Assembly: GCA_945788205.1 (NCBI GenBank) | Contig: CALZLE010000037.1 | Span: 1 to 6,822, forward strand | Direction of reading: 5' to 3' | Length of the DNA: 6,822 nt | Source of the DNA: an uncultured Desulfuromonadales bacterium | Lineage (GTDB): Bacteria; Desulfobacterota; Desulfuromonadia; Desulfuromonadales; Geopsychrobacteraceae | Shown here: positions 4,975 to 6,822 of the stretch, piece by piece | How the letters are laid out: each line of letters starts with the position of its first letter | Position numbering within the stretch: the first letter of the stretch is position 1 | Notes under the pieces: model-generated | Told to the model about the DNA's origin: nothing | Databases searched by the model: none | The model's input: only the letters and a program-made list of their open reading frames with translations | Position numbers and translations under genes: made by a program

Positions 4975-6342
4975 TTATCCCATCGCCTCCTGTAAGACTT
5001 TGCGTAGTGCTTCCCCTTTGGCCATACATTCAAACCATTCTTTTTCCGGGATTGAATCGGCAACGATTCCGGCCCCGGTTTGATAGCTGAGATGATTACC
5101 GATGCGCTGAAAGCTGCGGATCAGAATATTCAGGTCCATGGTCCCGCAGGCGCTGATGTAACCTGCGCTGCCAGTGTAGCAGCCACGACCGACCGGTTCC
5201 AGTTCGTCGATGATTTCCATACAGCGTTTTTTCGGTACTCCGGTGATGGTGCCGCCGGGGAAGGTGGCGCGCAGAAGATCGAAGGGGCCGCATTCGGGTC
5301 GCAAGGTGCCGCGCACATTGGAGACGATGTGTGTCACGTGCGAGTAACGCTCCAGTACCATCAGCTCGTCGACTTTGACACTTCCCGATTGGCAGACTTT
5401 GCCGAGATCGTTCCGTTCCAGATCGAGCAGCATGATGTGTTCGGCCCGCTCTTTTGGATGACCAAGCAGTTCTTCGCCTAACTGTTGGTCTTCGGGAGGT
5501 GTGTAGCCACGTGGGCGGGTGCCGGCAATCGGCCGGGTTTCGGCAAGCTTTTGATGGAGCGATACGAGCCGTTCCGGAGAGCTGGAAATGATATCCAGAT
5601 CCGGGAAGTGGAGGAGACAGGCAAACGGCGAGGGGTTGATATTCCGCAGGCGGCGATAAAGCTCCGTGGATTCTCCTTCGATCTGACCGTCAAAACGACA
5701 GGAGAGGTTGACTTGATAAATATCACCGTCCGCAATGTAGTCTTTGCCACGCTGCACCATCGATTCAAATTGTTGTTGGGCGATGAGTGGTTGCGGCAGG
5801 TTATCTATTTTGAGTTGTTGTGGACTCAGCTGCTGCTGGGAGCGCCGGATTGATTGTTCCAGTCCGGACAAGTCAACCGACCCGTCAAGTGCCGCAAGGG
5901 TCAACCGCTGTTGGTCGTGGTTGTAAACGGCCGTAACATCTACCCAGTAGAGATCGAGATCGGGAACCGGTAAATCACGCTGTGCGGTTTGCGGCAGTTC
6001 TTCAATCTGGCGGGCAAGGTCGTAGCCAAAATAACCAAAAAATCCGCCGGGGAAAGGGGTTTCTTCTGTTGGCGCGATGGTCCGTTGTTTGAGGATGTCG
6101 CTCAGTAGCGAAAACGGATCGCCTGGCAGTGCTGATTCGCCTTCTTTCGTGTGGCGATAGAGAGTTCCGGTGCGCAACTGATAGCGCTCTTGCCAATGGA
6201 GCGGCACAATCGAATAGCGTCCGGTTTTTGGTAGCGGATTCAGGGATTCAAGCAGGCCGGGGCCGTGCGGACATAGGTCGAGATAGAGTGCAAGTGGGTC
6301 GAATTGCGGAAGCTGGAAACTGTGAGAAGTTGTTGCTATCAA
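4975..6342 (-). CDS. pabB: Aminodeoxychorismate synthase component I (chorismate-binding subunit)
   Basis: PabB converts chorismate and ammonia (supplied by a PabA/TrpG glutaminase, absent here) to 4-amino-4-deoxychorismate. The 455-residue protein has an N-terminal domain with 'LLES' (30-33), matching the Trp-pocket motif of the TrpE/PabB family, and 'GGFFGYFGYDLAR' (99-111). The chorismate-binding domain follows (about 190-450): 'DGDIYQVNLSCRF', 'ISSSPERLV' (E257), 'RPIAGTRPRG' (270-279), 'HPKERAEHIMLLDLERNDLG', 'ERYSHVTHIVSNVRG', 'FPGGTITGVPK', 'MEIIDELEP' and 'EKEWFECMAKGEAL'. A273 replaces the Lys of the E. coli PabB 'PIKGT' motif; Ala is usual in TrpE. 'GYISACGTMDLNILIRS' and the adjoining pabC still favour PabB. 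The start is TTG at 6340-6342, with only a weak GGT site 7 nt upstream. No in-frame ATG exists nearby, and an in-frame stop lies shortly upstream. A strong hairpin ends 19 bp before this start. Confidence 0.88.
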   Translation of the reverse strand: MIATTSHSFQLPQFDPLALYLDLCPHGPGLLESLNPLPKTGRYSIVPLHWQERYQLRTGTLYRHTKEGESALPGDPFSLLSDILKQRTIAPTEETPFPGGFFGYFGYDLARQIEELPQTAQRDLPVPDLDLYWVDVTAVYNHDQQRLTLAALDGSVDLSGLEQSIRRSQQQLSPQQLKIDNLPQPLIAQQQFESMVQRGKDYIADGDIYQVNLSCRFDGQIEGESTELYRRLRNINPSPFACLLHFPDLDIISSSPERLVSLHQKLAETRPIAGTRPRGYTPPEDQQLGEELLGHPKERAEHIMLLDLERNDLGKVCQSGSVKVDELMVLERYSHVTHIVSNVRGTLRPECGPFDLLRATFPGGTITGVPKKRCMEIIDELEPVGRGCYTGSAGYISACGTMDLNILIRSFQRIGNHLSYQTGAGIVADSIPEKEWFECMAKGEALRKVLQEAMG

Positions 6343-6361
6343 TGTCGTTACCGGAAATTGA

Positions 6362-6397
6362 AAAGGGGTCAGCTGAAATTAGTCAGCTGACCCCTTT
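6362..6397. terminator. Perfect 15-bp-arm palindrome between tRNA-Ala and pabB; bidirectional terminator-like hairpin
   Basis: AAAGGGGTCAGCTGA (6362-6376) and TCAGCTGACCCCTTT (6383-6397) are exact inverted repeats with a 6-nt loop (AATTAG). On the minus strand it lies just 8 bp after the tRNA-Ala CCA end and is followed by TTTTCAATTT, so it can terminate the tRNA transcript. On the plus strand it is followed by GATTTTTC. A perfect stem this long is unusual for a simple tRNA terminator and could also be a dispersed REP-like element. Confidence 0.75.
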
Positions 6398-6405
6398 GAT
6401 TTTTC

Positions 6406-6481
6406 TGGTGGAGCTACGCGGGATCGAACCGCGGACCTTTTGACTGCCAGTCAAACGCTCTCCCAACTGAGCTACAGCCCC
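6406..6481 (-). tRNA. tRNA-Ala (anticodon GGC)
   Basis: This 76-nt gene gives a complete cloverleaf. The acceptor GGGGCTG pairs with TAGCTCC and contains the G3-U70 wobble that marks alanine tRNAs. The D arm contains AGCTCAGTTGGGAGAGC; the anticodon stem TTTGA/TCAAA holds loop CTGGCAG, giving anticodon GGC, which reads GCC and GCU. The T arm is CGCGG-TTCGATC-CCGCG. The discriminator A and the CCA end are encoded. It is read leftward toward pabB from its own promoter. Confidence 0.97.
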
Positions 6482-6495
6482 AAACAGGAAGGCGA

Positions 6496-6525
6496 TTTAT
6501 AACAAACTCGACTTCCGAGTGTCAA
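6496..6525 (-). promoter_or_regulatory. Sigma-70 promoter of tRNA-Ala
   Basis: TTGACA (complement of 6520-6525) and TATAAA (complement of 6496-6501) are 18 bp apart, with the tRNA 5' end 15 bp beyond the -10 box. The -35 box is perfect and the -10 has one mismatch. A 5-bp inverted repeat (ACTCG/CGAGT, 6506-6520) lies within the spacer. Confidence 0.8.
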
Positions 6526-6624
6526 CAGGAAAAGTATCTGCCACCCACATATTAAGATATCTCTAAGGTTTTGCGCGATTCGACCGATAAGAGAAGAACC
6601 CGCCAAACGATTAGGAGTGCTGCT

Positions 6625-6822
6625 ATGAAAAGGTTTTGGATGAATAACGTAGCAAATCGACAGGTAAAAACTCACCTGCGAACACTTCTCCAGCATTTGC
6701 TGATAGATGTCATCCCGGTTTTGCTGCTTCTAGCTGCAATGGCTTATGGTATGGCATTGGTTGCGGACAAAATAGCCGAACCCCGTAGTGTTGAAATCCA
6801 GGTCATATCCGAGAAGCTGAGC
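6625..6822 (+). CDS. N-terminal part of an unidentified single-pass membrane protein, 3' truncated by window edge
   Basis: An open frame runs from the ATG at 6625-6627 to the window end (66 codons, no stop). AGGAG at 6613-6617 lies 7 nt before the ATG, an excellent ribosome site, which is the main reason to believe the gene. The visible protein starts with a basic segment 'MKRFWMNNVANRQVK', then an amphipathic stretch and a hydrophobic helix (about residues 28-47, 'VIPVLLLLAAMAYGMALVA'), then 'DKIAEPRSVEIQVI'. The charge pattern suggests N-in topology with the rest outside the membrane. I do not recognise the family from this fragment. It is divergent from tRNA-Ala, sharing a gap of 143 bp. 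Confidence 0.65.
   Translation, partial: MKRFWMNNVANRQVKTHLRTLLQHLLIDVIPVLLLLAAMAYGMALVADKIAEPRSVEIQVISEKLS

Noticed and set aside
4529..5083. Plus-strand open frame of 184 codons
   Set aside because: It is antisense across the pabC-pabB junction; both minus-strand genes have full catalytic motifs, so this is a shadow frame.
5080..5481. Plus-strand open frame of 133 codons
   Set aside because: It lies wholly antisense to the conserved chorismate-binding domain of pabB; its composition mirrors the complement of that gene and it shows no recognisable domain.
4020..6481. Possible integration sites at the 3' ends of the two tRNA genes
   Set aside because: I found no repeated copy of either tRNA 3' end within the window and no integrase; the DNA between them holds core folate genes.
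6472..6696. Minus-strand open frame of 74 codons
   Set aside because: Its end overlaps the tRNA-Ala gene and its body overlaps the tRNA promoter and the well-supported plus-strand start at 6625.
1..6822. CRISPR arrays, insertion sequences, riboswitches
   Set aside because: No regularly spaced repeats, no transposase frame and no recognisable riboswitch core were seen on either strand.

Overview
The window looks like chromosomal DNA of a Desulfuromonadales-type deltaproteobacterium (Geobacter/Desulfuromonas/Pelobacter relatives). This is an inference from gene content: a REC-HDOD response regulator, a TIGR04211-type SH3 protein, a SPASM-type radical SAM protein end, and a moderate GC level. 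No marker gene here fixes the species.

Layout, left to right. (1) The 3' end of a plus-strand gene with a cysteine-rich SPASM-like tail (2-208). It meets, tail to tail with a 6-bp gap, a minus-strand REC-HDOD response regulator (215-1459); the regulator's likely terminator lies inside the coding end of the SPASM gene. (2) A stand-alone HipA-family protein of the YjjJ type with an N-terminal helix-turn-helix (1589-2938, minus), followed by about 230 bp of AT-rich intergenic DNA. (3) An exported SH3/coiled-coil/single-TM protein (3169-3846, minus). (4) A block read entirely on the minus strand: tRNA-Ala(GGC), a large hairpin, pabB, pabC, tRNA-Leu(CAA), terminator. (5) Divergent from tRNA-Ala, the 5' end of an unidentified plus-strand membrane protein that runs off the window (from 6625).

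How the genes work together. PabB and PabC make p-aminobenzoate for folate from chorismate; their genes touch (stop codon directly against start codon) and are surely co-transcribed. The glutaminase subunit (PabA/TrpG) is not in the window. The tRNA-Leu promoter is a consensus sigma-70 promoter whose -35 box covers the pabC stop codon, and the tRNA-Leu terminator is the first one visible after pabBC. The regulator, the HipA-like gene and the SH3 gene each have their own candidate promoter and need not act together.

Most of this is ordinary core genome. The points most worth a second look are: the HipA-like protein has lost two acidic residues expected for kinase catalysis (Asp to Asn and Asp to Gly); PabB carries Ala where the E. 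coli enzyme has its active-site Lys; and a perfect 15-bp-arm palindrome sits immediately upstream of pabB and may be a terminator, a leader element or a dispersed REP-like repeat. I did not find a convincing wholly new multi-gene system.
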